DNA of 64,000 bases from the NCBI RefSeq assembly GCF_014282275.1, contig NZ_VFIA01000008.1, positions 1 to 64,000 on the forward strand, written 5' to 3'. Source of the stretch: Spirosoma utsteinense (GTDB taxonomy: Bacteria; Bacteroidota; Bacteroidia; Cytophagales; Spirosomataceae). A program made the position numbers and the translations under genes. This document shows, piece after piece, positions 54,691 through 63,512 of the stretch. Within the stretch, counting starts at the first letter, position 1; each line of letters starts with the position of its first letter. The notes beneath the pieces were generated by a model that was not told the origin of the DNA, ran no database searches, and worked only from the letters and a program-made list of their open reading frames with translations.

Positions 54691-56358
54691 ATGAGTCAGG
54701 AAACCATAATTTTCTCCATGGCCGGCGTGAGTAAAAATATTCCGCCTAACCGACAAATCCTAAAGAACATATACCTTTCCTTCTTTTACGGCGCTAAAAT
54801 TGGCGTTTTGGGTCTGAACGGTTCCGGCAAATCGACACTCATGCGCATCATCGCCGGTATCGACAAGAACTATACGGGGGAAGTGGTTTTCTCACCCGGC
54901 TATTCCGTTGGCATGCTCGAACAGGAGCCGCAGTTTACACTGGGCCGTAGTGTTCGGGAGATCGTTGAAGAGGGGGCTCAGGAAGTGGTAAACCTGCTGA
55001 AAGAATTTGAAGAAATCAATGAAGCGTTCGGCGATCCCGATGCTGACTTCGATAAACTGATTGCCCGCCAGGGTGAGGTACAGGAAAAAATCGACCACTT
55101 CAACGGGTGGGAACTCGACCAGAAACTCGAACGGGCCATGGATGCCCTGCGCTGCCCACCGCCCGAAACCCTGATCGATAATCTCTCCGGGGGCGAAAAA
55201 CGGCGGGTGGCCCTGTGTCGTCTGCTGCTGCAGCAACCCGACGTGCTCCTGCTCGACGAACCAACCAACCACCTCGACGCCGAATCGGTCCTGTGGCTCG
55301 AAGAACACCTGCGTCAGTATGTAGGAACAGTCATTGCCGTAACCCACGATCGTTACTTCCTGGACAACGTAGCAGGCTGGATTCTGGAGCTTGACCGGGG
55401 CGAGGGCATTCCCTGGAAAGGCAATTACTCGTCGTGGCTGGAACAGAAACACACGCGCCTGGCCAAAGAAGAAAAGACCGAATCGAAGCGCCAGAAAACC
55501 CTCCAGCGCGAGCTGGAATGGGTCCGGATGGCCCCCAAAGCCCGGCAGGCCAAGTCCAAAGCCCGTTTGGGTGCCTACGAAAAACTGCTGGATGAAGATA
55601 CACGCCAGAAAGACGAGCGACTGGAAATATTCATTCCCTCTGGCCCGCGACTGGGGGCCAAAGTGATCGAGGCCGACGACGTGGCCAAGGCTTTTGGCGA
55701 CCGGCTGCTGTTCGAGCACCTGGGTTTCCGGCTTCCTCAGGGCGGCATCGTGGGTATCATTGGCCCGAACGGTGCCGGTAAAACGACGTTGTTCAAACTC
55801 ATCACCGGCCGCGACAAACCCGACTCCGGCACCTTCGACGTGGGCGAAACCGTGAAAGTGGCCTACGTAGATCAGGAACATGATGGACTGGACCCGAACA
55901 AAACCGTCTACGAAACCATTGCTGGTGGCAACGACTGGATCATGCTGGGGGGTAAACAAGCCAACGCCCGAGCCTACGTTAGCCGGTTCAATTTCGCCGG
56001 TGCCGATCAGGAAAAGAAAGTCGGAACCCTCTCGGGCGGGGAGCGCAACCGGGTTCACCTGGCCATGACGCTCAAAGAAGGCGCGAACCTGCTGCTGCTC
56101 GATGAGCCAACCAACGACCTCGACGTGAACACACTGCGGGCATTGGAAGAGGGGCTGGAGAACTTTGCGGGTTGTGCTGTCGTCATCAGCCACGATCGCT
56201 GGTTCCTGGACCGTATTGCTACCCACATTCTGGCTTTTGAAGGCGACTCACAGGTATACTGGTTTGAAGGTAACTTCTCCGAATACGAAGAAAACCGGCG
56301 CAAGCGCCTGGGTACCGACGCTATACCTACCCGGATCAAATACAGGAAGATGGCATAA
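54691..56358 (+). CDS. ettA: Energy-dependent translational throttle EttA (ABC-F)
   Basis: This 555-residue ABC-F protein has two ATPase halves: GLNGSGKST (41-49) with LSGGEKRRVALCRLLL and DEPTNHLDAESVLWLEE, then GPNGAGKTT (about 353) with LSGGERNRVHLAMTLKEG and DEPTNDLDVNTLRALEE. The inter-domain linker (about 245-300, charged helices ending in RQAKSKARLGAYEKL) is the ribosomal tRNA-interaction motif. It binds the ribosomal E site and gates elongation by energy state. No membrane domain is present. A hairpin follows the stop. Confidence 0.95.
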   Translation: MSQETIIFSMAGVSKNIPPNRQILKNIYLSFFYGAKIGVLGLNGSGKSTLMRIIAGIDKNYTGEVVFSPGYSVGMLEQEPQFTLGRSVREIVEEGAQEVVNLLKEFEEINEAFGDPDADFDKLIARQGEVQEKIDHFNGWELDQKLERAMDALRCPPPETLIDNLSGGEKRRVALCRLLLQQPDVLLLDEPTNHLDAESVLWLEEHLRQYVGTVIAVTHDRYFLDNVAGWILELDRGEGIPWKGNYSSWLEQKHTRLAKEEKTESKRQKTLQRELEWVRMAPKARQAKSKARLGAYEKLLDEDTRQKDERLEIFIPSGPRLGAKVIEADDVAKAFGDRLLFEHLGFRLPQGGIVGIIGPNGAGKTTLFKLITGRDKPDSGTFDVGETVKVAYVDQEHDGLDPNKTVYETIAGGNDWIMLGGKQANARAYVSRFNFAGADQEKKVGTLSGGERNRVHLAMTLKEGANLLLLDEPTNDLDVNTLRALEEGLENFAGCAVVISHDRWFLDRIATHILAFEGDSQVYWFEGNFSEYEENRRKRLGTDAIPTRIKYRKMA

Positions 56359-56371
56359 TGTAAGATATTTT

Positions 56372-56420
56372 CAGGGGCCAGTAGCAGCACGATTCCATGT
56401 CATGCTGTTACTGGCCCCTG
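56372..56420 (+). terminator. 20-bp near-perfect hairpin after ettA
   Basis: Arms 56372-56391 and 56401-56420 (CAGGGGCCAGTAGCAGCACG and complement) differ at two positions. It lies 14 bp after the ettA stop. Confidence 0.73.
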
Positions 56421-56516
56421 CTCGTTTAAAGGCTGGCAAACAATACGCTCCACTACCTTGTAGTAAATAGAGTGTTCTGCCCAATCAGCACACCTTACAC
56501 AAAAAGAAAATAAATT

Positions 56517-57560
56517 ATGACTCCAGTAAAAGGATACGCGGCTAAAGAAGTTGGTGCGGATCTGGTTCCGTTCGATTTTGAACGGCGCGAAGTCGGTCCC
56601 CACGACGTAGCTATTGACATTTTATATTGTGGCGTTTGCCACTCCGATGTTCACCAGGTACGCGACGAGTGGGGCGGTTCCATGTTTCCAATGGTTCCCG
56701 GCCACGAAATTGTTGGCCGCGTGACCCAGGTTGGCGACCAGGTAACCAGCTTCAAAGCGGGCGACCTCGCGGGCGTTGGCTGTATGGTCGACTCCTGCCA
56801 GAAATGCTCCAGCTGCGTAGAAGATCAGGAACAGTACTGCGACCTGGGCAATGCAGGCACCTATAACAGCACGGAGATGGATCGGAAGACGCCTACCTAC
56901 GGCGGCTATTCCAAAAATGTTGTCGTCACCGATAATTTTGTGCTTCACATTTCGGAGAAGCTGGATCTGGCCCGCGTTGCTCCATTACTTTGCGCTGGGA
57001 TCACTACCTATTCACCGTTACGGCAGTGGAACATTGGGCAGGGCCACAAGGTCGCTGTTGTTGGACTGGGGGGCCTGGGCCACATGGCGGTTAAGTTAGC
57101 AGCCTCTATGGGTGCCGAAGTGACGGTGTTGAGCACATCGCCTAAGAAAGAAGCCGATGCTAAGGAATTAGGAGCCCACAAATTTGTGGTAACCAAAGAT
57201 CCGGAAGCGATGAACGATATCCAGAACTACTTCGACTTCATCATCAATACCGTTTCGGCACCGCTGGACCTGAACGCATATCTGGCACTACTGCGCCTGG
57301 ATGGAACGATGGTGTTGCTGGGTGTTCCACCCGAAGCGCCCCAGGTCCATGCCTTCAACCTGATTGCAAAACGGCGTCGGCTGGCGGGGTCGCTCATCGG
57401 CGGCATCAAGGAAACCCAGGAGATGCTGGACTACTGCGCCGAGCACAACATCATGTCCGACGTTGAAGTGATTCCAATGGCCGATATTAATACGGCTTAT
57501 GACCGCATGGTCAAGGGCGACGTTCACTACCGGTTTGTGATCGATCTGGCCACCTTGTAA
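56517..57560 (+). CDS. Zinc-dependent NAD(P) alcohol dehydrogenase (YahK/CAD-like)
   Basis: This 347-residue medium-chain dehydrogenase oxidises alcohols or reduces aldehydes. Catalytic zinc ligands are Cys38 (CGVCHSD), His63 and Glu64 (GHEIVG); the structural zinc Cys residues are 94, 97, 100 and 108. VVGLGGLGHMAVKLA is the nucleotide site and is followed by SPKKEADA, which suits NADP. The GTYNS and cinnamyl-alcohol-dehydrogenase-like features suggest broad aldehyde reduction. It is monocistronic and ends in a long hairpin. Confidence 0.92.
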   Translation: MTPVKGYAAKEVGADLVPFDFERREVGPHDVAIDILYCGVCHSDVHQVRDEWGGSMFPMVPGHEIVGRVTQVGDQVTSFKAGDLAGVGCMVDSCQKCSSCVEDQEQYCDLGNAGTYNSTEMDRKTPTYGGYSKNVVVTDNFVLHISEKLDLARVAPLLCAGITTYSPLRQWNIGQGHKVAVVGLGGLGHMAVKLAASMGAEVTVLSTSPKKEADAKELGAHKFVVTKDPEAMNDIQNYFDFIINTVSAPLDLNAYLALLRLDGTMVLLGVPPEAPQVHAFNLIAKRRRLAGSLIGGIKETQEMLDYCAEHNIMSDVEVIPMADINTAYDRMVKGDVHYRFVIDLATL

Positions 57561-57579
57561 GCAGTTGTTAATCAGATAA

Positions 57580-57675
57580 TTAGTATACAGAGATGCGCAG
57601 CGTAAAAGGAGATACACAGAGGAGTTAATAATTCTCTGTGTGCCTCTTCTTACGCTGCGCATCCCTATGTACTAA
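57580..57675. terminator. About 42-nt imperfect inverted repeat between ADH and trans-sulfuration genes
   Basis: Left arm about 57580-57622 and right arm about 57633-57675 contain GATGCGCAGCGTAA/TTACGCTGCGCATC and CACAGAG/CTCTGTG blocks with small mismatches. It spans the convergent gap. Confidence 0.7.
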
Positions 57676-57690
57676 CCCTTCCCGATACCC

Positions 57691-58830
57691 TCAACCAATT
57701 GCCTGTTTGAGATCCTCGATCAGATCTTCGACATCCTCGATCCCGACGCTGAGCCGGATAAGGGTGTCTTTGAGACCATTTTTTTCGCGTTCTTCTTTTG
57801 GGATACTGGCGTGGGTCATGCTGGCCGGATGCGTGCACAACGACTCGACGCCCCCCAGCGACTCAGCCAGTGAAAATACCTCGAAGCTTTCCATCACCCG
57901 AACTGCTTCCGGCATCGGATCGCCTTTCAGTTCAAACGAAAGCATACCCCCAAAACCGCGCATCTGCCGTTTCGCCAGTTCATGACCGGGATGCGACGCC
58001 AGACCCGGATAATGTACCTGGCTCACCTTTGGATGCTGCTGCAGGAACTGCGCTACGTTCAGCGCATTCTCGCAGTGCCGCTCCATCCGCACATGTAAGG
58101 TCTTGATGCCACGCAGCACCAGAAAACAGTCCTGAGGGCCTGGTACAGCGCCACAGGCGTTCTGGATAAAGGCCAGACGCTGGGCGGTTTCATCATCATT
58201 CAGAATAATGGCACCCATAACCGTATCGGAATGCCCACCGAGGTACTTCGTAACCGAATGCAGCACCATGTCAGCGCCAAGATCGAGCGGATTTTGCAGG
58301 TAGGGCGACGCAAACGTATTGTCTACCACAAGCTGAATACCACGCGGCCGGGTGATCGCCGAAATGGCCGAGATATCTACCAGCCGCAGCAGTGGATTGG
58401 TGGGTGTTTCAATCCAGACCATTTTAGTCGCTGGCGTAATGGCCGCTTCCAGCTGGGCCGGGTCCGATAAATTGACGAATGTAAAGGTCAGGCCAAACTC
58501 CTGAAAGACACGCACCATAATCCGGTAGGTACCTCCGTAGAGATCATTACTGGCAATGATTTCATCACCGGGACGGAACAGTTTCAGGATAGCGTCCGTT
58601 GCGCCTAGACCCGATGAGTAGCAAATGCCGTGTTTACCGTTCTCAAGGGCAGCCAGGTTATTTTGCAGTACCGTCCGCGTAGGATTCTGCGTCCGGGCAT
58701 ATTCATAGCCCTTATGCTTACCCGGCGATTCCTGCACGTAGGTCGACGTTTGATAGATAGGCGTCATGATAGCGCCCGTTGTGGGGTCCGGTTCGATACC
58801 GGCATGTATGGCTTTGGTTCCGAATTTCAT
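57691..58830 (-). CDS. Trans-sulfuration PLP enzyme (cystathionine gamma-synthase/lyase family)
   Basis: This 379-residue Cys/Met-metabolism PLP enzyme either makes cystathionine from O-acyl-homoserine and cysteine or cleaves it. The start at 58830 ([11 protein letters not shown]) is the family N-terminus; a longer reading from 58998 overlaps the neighbouring gene. [15 protein letters not shown]-like [20 protein letters not shown], and the PLP Lys in [12 protein letters not shown] are present; the C-terminus has [17 protein letters not shown]. Synthase and lyase cannot be separated by sequence here. Confidence 0.92.
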   Translation of the reverse strand: MKFGTKAIHAGIEPDPTTGAIMTPIYQTSTYVQESPGKHKGYEYARTQNPTRTVLQNNLAALENGKHGICYSSGLGATDAILKLFRPGDEIIASNDLYGGTYRIMVRVFQEFGLTFTFVNLSDPAQLEAAITPATKMVWIETPTNPLLRLVDISAISAITRPRGIQLVVDNTFASPYLQNPLDLGADMVLHSVTKYLGGHSDTVMGAIILNDDETAQRLAFIQNACGAVPGPQDCFLVLRGIKTLHVRMERHCENALNVAQFLQQHPKVSQVHYPGLASHPGHELAKRQMRGFGGMLSFELKGDPMPEAVRVMESFEVFSLAESLGGVESLCTHPASMTHASIPKEEREKNGLKDTLIRLSVGIEDVEDLIEDLKQAIG

Positions 58831-58918
58831 ATACGAAGGTAAGAATTGTCGTCTCGCCGTAACTGTCATGCCTGCAATTGTTACCGAACACAACGCCCAT
58901 TTACCCGTTACGTAGGTA

Positions 58919-59599
58919 GTGAAACACCCCCTTCTCCAGAAAATCACCGGTCCGGCACTTGCGGGCGTTGTCCTGTCGGTCCTGCCGATCGTGTTCACGT
59001 CGGTGTTGACGTACTATGCGGTCATTCATGAGGATTTTATCCGGAGCCTGACGGGCTGGCAATGGGCAGCCCTTACCGTCTTGTTCTCCATCACATCGGC
59101 CGGCCTGACACCACCCACGATCCTGGCCCTTATTTTTGGCTATTTTCTGGGCTGGAACGCCATGCTGCCTATACTGGTCGTCAACTTTGGCGGGATTCTT
59201 TTCATCAATCTCATTGTCCGCTGGATCGATCACGAACGGTTTATGCGGTTCCTGCGAAAAAACCCCAAGGCGCAGGCGGTGCTGGATCGCATCCTGGACA
59301 AGGAGCTGGAGGTCATTTTTTTTGCCAAGCTCTCCCCTATCCTGCCTTTCGGGTTAACCAATCTGATGTTTGCGCTGTCGGGTGCCAAGCTCAGAAATAT
59401 TCTGCTTGGTGGCTTTTTAGGTATGACCCCCCGAACGTTACTGGCTATCTGGTCGGGTCGGGAAGCCCGTGAGATCAGAACACTGCTCGACAATCCCAAC
59501 CAGAGTATATGGGGGCAGGTAATTGTGGTCGCGCTCATTCTGGTCTCCATCGCCGGTCTTTGGCAGGTTCTCCGGCGGGCCCTTAAAAAACAGGATTGA
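58919..59599 (+). CDS. VTT-domain (TVP38/DedA-like) membrane protein
   Basis: This 226-residue inner-membrane protein has about five hydrophobic segments and the VTT signature: TPPTILALIFGYFLGW, FFAKLSPILPFGLTNLMFALSG and GGFLGMTPRTLLAIWSG. VTT/DedA proteins are linked to lipid scrambling or undecaprenyl-phosphate recycling. The start is GTG at 58919; no upstream ATG fits. It is divergent from the trans-sulfuration gene, 88 bp apart. Confidence 0.85.
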   Translation: MKHPLLQKITGPALAGVVLSVLPIVFTSVLTYYAVIHEDFIRSLTGWQWAALTVLFSITSAGLTPPTILALIFGYFLGWNAMLPILVVNFGGILFINLIVRWIDHERFMRFLRKNPKAQAVLDRILDKELEVIFFAKLSPILPFGLTNLMFALSGAKLRNILLGGFLGMTPRTLLAIWSGREAREIRTLLDNPNQSIWGQVIVVALILVSIAGLWQVLRRALKKQD

Positions 59600-59627
59600 C
59601 CGGGTTACTGCACCCGAATTACATCGA

Positions 59628-60434
59628 TCAACGGCTTAACCTCTCTGCCGTCAGCCCGATCAGATGATTATGACCCGTATTCAAAACAGTCAGTTCATAG
59701 TGTTTCAACCGATTGGTAAGCGGTAAAATAAAAGCACCGGGTATAATCCGGTCGAAGGCACCCATAAAAAACCGAGTCCGTACCGAGTGCTGGTTCAGCA
59801 AAGCGGCTACCTGATGTATATCCGGTTTCATGAGCCGAAACTGCGTCCATACCTCGTATACCAGTGCCCGTTGTGCCGGGGTGCTGAGTGATAGTTCAGC
59901 AAAGCGCATGACGGTCCGGTTGAGCAGGCCGATACGAACAAGGAAATGGCCCGCCTGCTCAAGCGTCGATAAATGATGTAAACCGTACTGAAACACCCCT
60001 CGACCGATACGTGTTGCCGTTGCCAGTTCATACCATTTGCTGCGCGTGATGCCATCGGGTGCAATCAGCAGCACTTGATCGATCCGGTCGGCAAATGCTT
60101 CGGCGGTAACCAGCGCAAACCGGCCACCCAGACTGAACCCCGTAACCGAAAACCGACCGATGCGCTTTATAGCAAGAAAAGCGTTGATTAACCTTTGCCA
60201 ATCACTTTTAGTTACTAGGTGACCACTGGCATAGCGACTACTACCGTGAAAAAAAAGATCGATCGCCAGAATCGTAAATTGATGACCGATCATTTCATCG
60301 ACCGGGCTGAAAATGTGGCCGTTCTGTCCGAAACCATGAAATGCCAGCAGAGTAACCGGGCCATGTCCGATTGTCCGATAAGCCAGCCGGTTCCCTTCGT
60401 AATCAAAAAATAAAAGGTCATCGGCTTCGGTCAT
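59628..60434 (-). CDS. Alpha/beta hydrolase
   Basis: This 268-residue protein has HGFGQNG (33-39, oxyanion region), the nucleophile Ser101 in VTGFSLGGRFAL, an acid in MGAFDRIIPG and His in NTGHNHLIG near the C-terminus. It is cytosolic. The start at 60434 (MTEADDLLFFDYEGN) is preferred. Only 31 bp separate it from the divergent MaoC gene, so their promoters must overlap with coding DNA. Substrate is unknown. Confidence 0.87.
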   Translation of the reverse strand: MTEADDLLFFDYEGNRLAYRTIGHGPVTLLAFHGFGQNGHIFSPVDEMIGHQFTILAIDLFFHGSSRYASGHLVTKSDWQRLINAFLAIKRIGRFSVTGFSLGGRFALVTAEAFADRIDQVLLIAPDGITRSKWYELATATRIGRGVFQYGLHHLSTLEQAGHFLVRIGLLNRTVMRFAELSLSTPAQRALVYEVWTQFRLMKPDIHQVAALLNQHSVRTRFFMGAFDRIIPGAFILPLTNRLKHYELTVLNTGHNHLIGLTAERLSR

Positions 60435-60465
60435 GGCCGCAAAATTGCACAAAACCACAGTATTC

Positions 60466-60966
60466 ATGCAAACCTTCGCTAATCTGGCCGACTTTTCGGC
60501 TCATGCCGGGCAGTCGCTTGGCGAAACCGAGTACATGACCATCACCCAGGAAATGGTCGATCTATTTGCGCAGGCTACCGGCGACAGCCAGTGGATCCAC
60601 ACCGATCCAGAACGGGCCACCCGTGAGTCGCCGTACAAGACAGCCATCGCACACGGTTTCCTGACACTCTCGCTGGCTCCGAAACTCCTGGCTGAAATAT
60701 ACCAGGTAGAATCGGTCAAACTGGGCGTTAATTACGGTGCCAACAAGATCCGCTTCACGAACGCCGTACCGGTGGGAAGCCGACTGCGCATGAAAGCCTG
60801 GCTTCATCATGCCGAACCAGACGGCCGAACGGCTCCCAATACCCCTGACGATGCGAATGAGCAGTCAGCCAGTTCGGTTCGTGCTATTGTCGAGTGTGTA
60901 TTTGAGGTAGAAGGTGCCACTAAGCCTGCCTGTGTGGCCGAATTGATTACCTTGCTGTATGAGTAG
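60466..60966 (+). CDS. MaoC-family enoyl-CoA hydratase-like protein
   Basis: This 166-residue hot-dog-fold protein has the MaoC active site ATGDSQWIHTDPERA (Asp40, His45) and SPYKTAIAHGFLTLSL. The family hydrates enoyl-CoA, as in beta-oxidation or polyhydroxyalkanoate metabolism. The start at 60466 is preferred over 60433. It precedes the second acyl-CoA dehydrogenase by 169 bp but lacks the GTATGC operator in its own leader. Confidence 0.9.
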   Translation: MQTFANLADFSAHAGQSLGETEYMTITQEMVDLFAQATGDSQWIHTDPERATRESPYKTAIAHGFLTLSLAPKLLAEIYQVESVKLGVNYGANKIRFTNAVPVGSRLRMKAWLHHAEPDGRTAPNTPDDANEQSASSVRAIVECVFEVEGATKPACVAELITLLYE

Positions 60967-61060
60967 GGTTATTTACCAGGTTTATACGGTGAGGCAGGCG
61001 TTTTATAGGGCCAGAGGCCTGTCTTTATGCTGAAACCCTGTCAAAACGGCCTAGACTAAC

Positions 61061-61076
61061 GGTATGCATGCATACT
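61061..61076. promoter_or_regulatory. Palindromic operator upstream of second acyl-CoA dehydrogenase
   Basis: GGTATGCATGCATACT matches the shared motif with the first base changed. It lies 59 bp before the start, just upstream of a TACCTTTA promoter-like box at 61095-61102. Confidence 0.65.
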
Positions 61077-61135
61077 ATTAGTCCTATTTTTCCTTACCTT
61101 TACACTAGTATCAACAAACTTAACTATACAATCGG

Positions 61136-62305
61136 ATGGCAACGGCAACGCTGGAGTTACAGGGATTGAATTTCAACTTATCGGAAGAACACCTTGCGGT
61201 TCAGGAAGCTGCTCGTGACTTTGCGCAGAATGAGTTGATGCCCGGCATTGTTGAGCGCGACAATGAAGCCCGCTTTCCGGCTGAGCAGGTGAAGCGAATG
61301 GGCGAATTGGGTTTTCTGGGCATGATGGTCTCACCTGACTATGGCGGTGGCGGCATGGATACCGTTTCCTACGTGCTGGCTATGGAAGAGATATCGAAGG
61401 TCGATGCCTCAGCTTCAGTCATTATGTCGGTCAACAATTCGCTTGTCTGCTATGGGCTCGAAGCATTCGGTACCGAAGAGCAAAAACAAACGTATCTGAC
61501 TCGCCTGGCATCTGGTCAAACCATTGGCGCTTTCTGTCTGTCGGAGCCCGAAGCAGGGTCTGATGCGACCTCGCAGGCCACTACCGCCGACGATAAGGGC
61601 GATTATTATTTAGTGAACGGCACAAAGAACTGGATCACTAACGGTAATTCATCAGGTATCTGCTTAGTGATTGCCCAAACCGATCGGGAAAAGAAACATC
61701 GGGGCATCAACTGCCTTATTATCGAGAAAGGTTTACCGGGCTTCGTGGTCGGGAAGAAAGAAGATAAAATGGGGATTCGCTCGTCGGATACGCACTCATT
61801 GCTGTTTACCGACGTACAGGTACCCAAGGCCAACCGCATTGGCGAAGACGGCTTCGGCTTTAAATTCGCAATGTCGACCCTCAACGGAGGACGGATCGGT
61901 ATTGCGGCTCAGGCGTTGGGTATCGCAGCGGGTGCTTATGAATTAGCGCTTAAATACAGCCAGGAGCGCAAAGCATTTGGCAAGCAATTGTTTGATCACC
62001 AAGCCATTCAATTCAAACTGGCCGAAATGGCCACCAAAATTGAAGCCGCTCGTTTGCTTGTCTACAAAGCAGCGCGTCTCAAAGACGAACACAAGGATTA
62101 TGTGCAGGCAGCGGCCATGGCTAAGCTCTTTGCGTCGGATGTGGCGATGTGGGCAACAACCGAAGCTGTACAGGTTCATGGTGGCTACGGCTACGTAAAA
62201 GAGTTTCACGTTGAGCGTATGATGCGCGACGCCAAAATCACCCAGATTTATGAAGGTACGTCGGAAATACAAAAATTAGTGATCGCCCGTGAACTCATTC
62301 GATAA
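61136..62305 (+). CDS. Acyl-CoA dehydrogenase
   Basis: This 389-residue standard-length enzyme has FCLSEPEAGSDA (133-144), WITNG (167-171), and the catalytic Glu373 in YEGTSEIQ, with QVHGGYGYVKEFHVERMMRD before it. The Glu position is that of short/medium-chain enzymes. It introduces the double bond in beta-oxidation. Its operator links it to the long-form dehydrogenase at 3797 and the thiolase at 278. It ends in a strong terminator. Confidence 0.95.
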   Translation: MATATLELQGLNFNLSEEHLAVQEAARDFAQNELMPGIVERDNEARFPAEQVKRMGELGFLGMMVSPDYGGGGMDTVSYVLAMEEISKVDASASVIMSVNNSLVCYGLEAFGTEEQKQTYLTRLASGQTIGAFCLSEPEAGSDATSQATTADDKGDYYLVNGTKNWITNGNSSGICLVIAQTDREKKHRGINCLIIEKGLPGFVVGKKEDKMGIRSSDTHSLLFTDVQVPKANRIGEDGFGFKFAMSTLNGGRIGIAAQALGIAAGAYELALKYSQERKAFGKQLFDHQAIQFKLAEMATKIEAARLLVYKAARLKDEHKDYVQAAAMAKLFASDVAMWATTEAVQVHGGYGYVKEFHVERMMRDAKITQIYEGTSEIQKLVIARELIR

Positions 62306-62341
62306 GTATATTCTTCGATAAATAGAATTTTTCTGAGGGTA

Positions 62342-62379
62342 GAGTGCGTGTTCCTAACGGATACGCACTCTTTTTTTTG
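62342..62379 (+). terminator. Intrinsic terminator after acyl-CoA dehydrogenase
   Basis: AGAGTGCGT (62342-62350) pairs with ACGCACTCT (62364-62372), followed by eight T residues. Confidence 0.9.
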
Positions 62380-62402
62380 TAAAAGGAAACTTTTATACTT
62401 GT

Positions 62403-62435
62403 ATTAGTTTTGTACAAATTATTAGTTTTGTGCAA
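62403..62435 (+). promoter_or_regulatory. Tandem ATTAGTTTTGTRCAA repeats before AraC gene
   Basis: Two 15-nt copies (62403-62417 and 62421-62435) differ at one base and are 18 bp apart. Each contains TAGTTTTG, a TAnnTTTG-like box. They may be a promoter plus a pair of direct-repeat operator half-sites, possibly for the AraC protein itself. Confidence 0.5.
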
Positions 62436-62476
62436 CTTTAGGCGCAGATCCATTTTTCAGACATCCCCTTTCAGTT

Positions 62477-63403
62477 ATGGAAGACTACAATAAAATCATC
62501 GAATCGCTGGGCGTCAAGTTCATCAAGGCTCGTAACATTCGGATTTTACAGCCGATTACGATCAAAAACTTTTACGATGTTGAGAACACCTTGCTTATTT
62601 TATATAACGGCGAGGTATCGATTGGCGACGAAAAAATAAAGGTCGATGTTGGCGACATGCTGTTCATTCCAGGTGGCAAACATGTGACGGTTACCTATGG
62701 CGACCCATCGAACGCCAAGGGTGTGTCGAACGAAGAGTTTATGACTCATCGGGAAACCTACTGGGAGGGTAACCATGACCCAAAGCTGATTAGCCATATG
62801 CCGAACTCATTCGGATATGTGTCGTTCGAAGCCAAGGTGTTCGATTCGGTCAACTTCTTCAACTCGCTCGATGTTCCGCCGTTTATTATCAAGCGGGAAG
62901 ACCATCTGGCCAATACCATCGATCAGATTCTGGCCGAAGACATGACCGATCTGGCCGGGAAGGGACGTATCATAAAAATTAAAACCGAAGAGATCGTCAT
63001 TGAAGTCGTTCGGTATATTCTGAAAAACCGGCTGTTTGTTGAGCAGTTAGTTACCAACAGTACGTACTTCAAGGACCCCCGCCTGATCGATATTTTCGCT
63101 TATATCAAGGAAAACCTGGGTGGCGATCTGTCGAACAAGGTACTGGCGAACGTAGCAAATGTGTCGGAGGATTATGTAGGTCAGTACTTCAAAATGCTGA
63201 CCGGTATCAACCCGCAGGACTACATTGAATACCAACGTATGGAGGCAGCCGTTGGGTTGTTACGAACCAGCAAGAAAAGCATCCGGGCCATTGGTGCCGA
63301 AGTTGGGTATAAGGATACGGCCTACTTCTGCCGTCGGTTCAAGATGATGTTTGGTATTCCAGCCGGCAAAATGCGCCGTCGGGAGTCACTGATGAATGTG
63401 TAA
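62477..63403 (+). CDS. AraC-family transcriptional regulator with cupin-like N-terminus
   Basis: This 308-residue protein has a beta-rich cupin-like sensor region (about 20-90, LLILYNGEVSIGDEKIKVDVGDMLFIPGG in parts), a middle region, and a C-terminal AraC DNA-binding domain (about 205-300) with SEDYVGQYFKMLTGINP and the second helix-turn-helix IRAIGAEVGYKDTAYFCRRFK. Its ligand is unknown. It follows the acyl-CoA dehydrogenase but is separated by a terminator and has its own repeats upstream. Its role in fatty-acid genes is possible but unproven. Confidence 0.92.
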   Translation: MEDYNKIIESLGVKFIKARNIRILQPITIKNFYDVENTLLILYNGEVSIGDEKIKVDVGDMLFIPGGKHVTVTYGDPSNAKGVSNEEFMTHRETYWEGNHDPKLISHMPNSFGYVSFEAKVFDSVNFFNSLDVPPFIIKREDHLANTIDQILAEDMTDLAGKGRIIKIKTEEIVIEVVRYILKNRLFVEQLVTNSTYFKDPRLIDIFAYIKENLGGDLSNKVLANVANVSEDYVGQYFKMLTGINPQDYIEYQRMEAAVGLLRTSKKSIRAIGAEVGYKDTAYFCRRFKMMFGIPAGKMRRRESLMNV

Positions 63404-63405
63404 CA

Positions 63406-63510
63406 ATAGTCTGTAAGTCCATAAGTCGAAGAGTCGGTAAGTGGCTGGCGCGTGAGTTTTGCTCGCGCCAGCCACTTACCGACTCTTCGACTTATGGACT
63501 TACAGACTAT
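63406..63510. terminator. 47-bp perfect hairpin between AraC and TonB-domain genes
   Basis: Arms 63406-63452 and 63464-63510 are perfectly complementary with an 11-nt loop. The left arm consists of 8-nt units (GTCTGTAA, GTCCATAA, GTCGAAGA, GTCGGTAA) and then GTGGCTGGCGCG. It fills the convergent gap and shares its core with the element at 34740. Confidence 0.85.
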
Positions 63511-63512
63511 CG

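Noticed and set aside
54892..56226. 444-codon open frame antisense to ettA
   Set aside because: ettA is a complete, motif-rich gene on the plus strand; the antisense frame has no recognisable domain and arises from the codon bias of the real gene.
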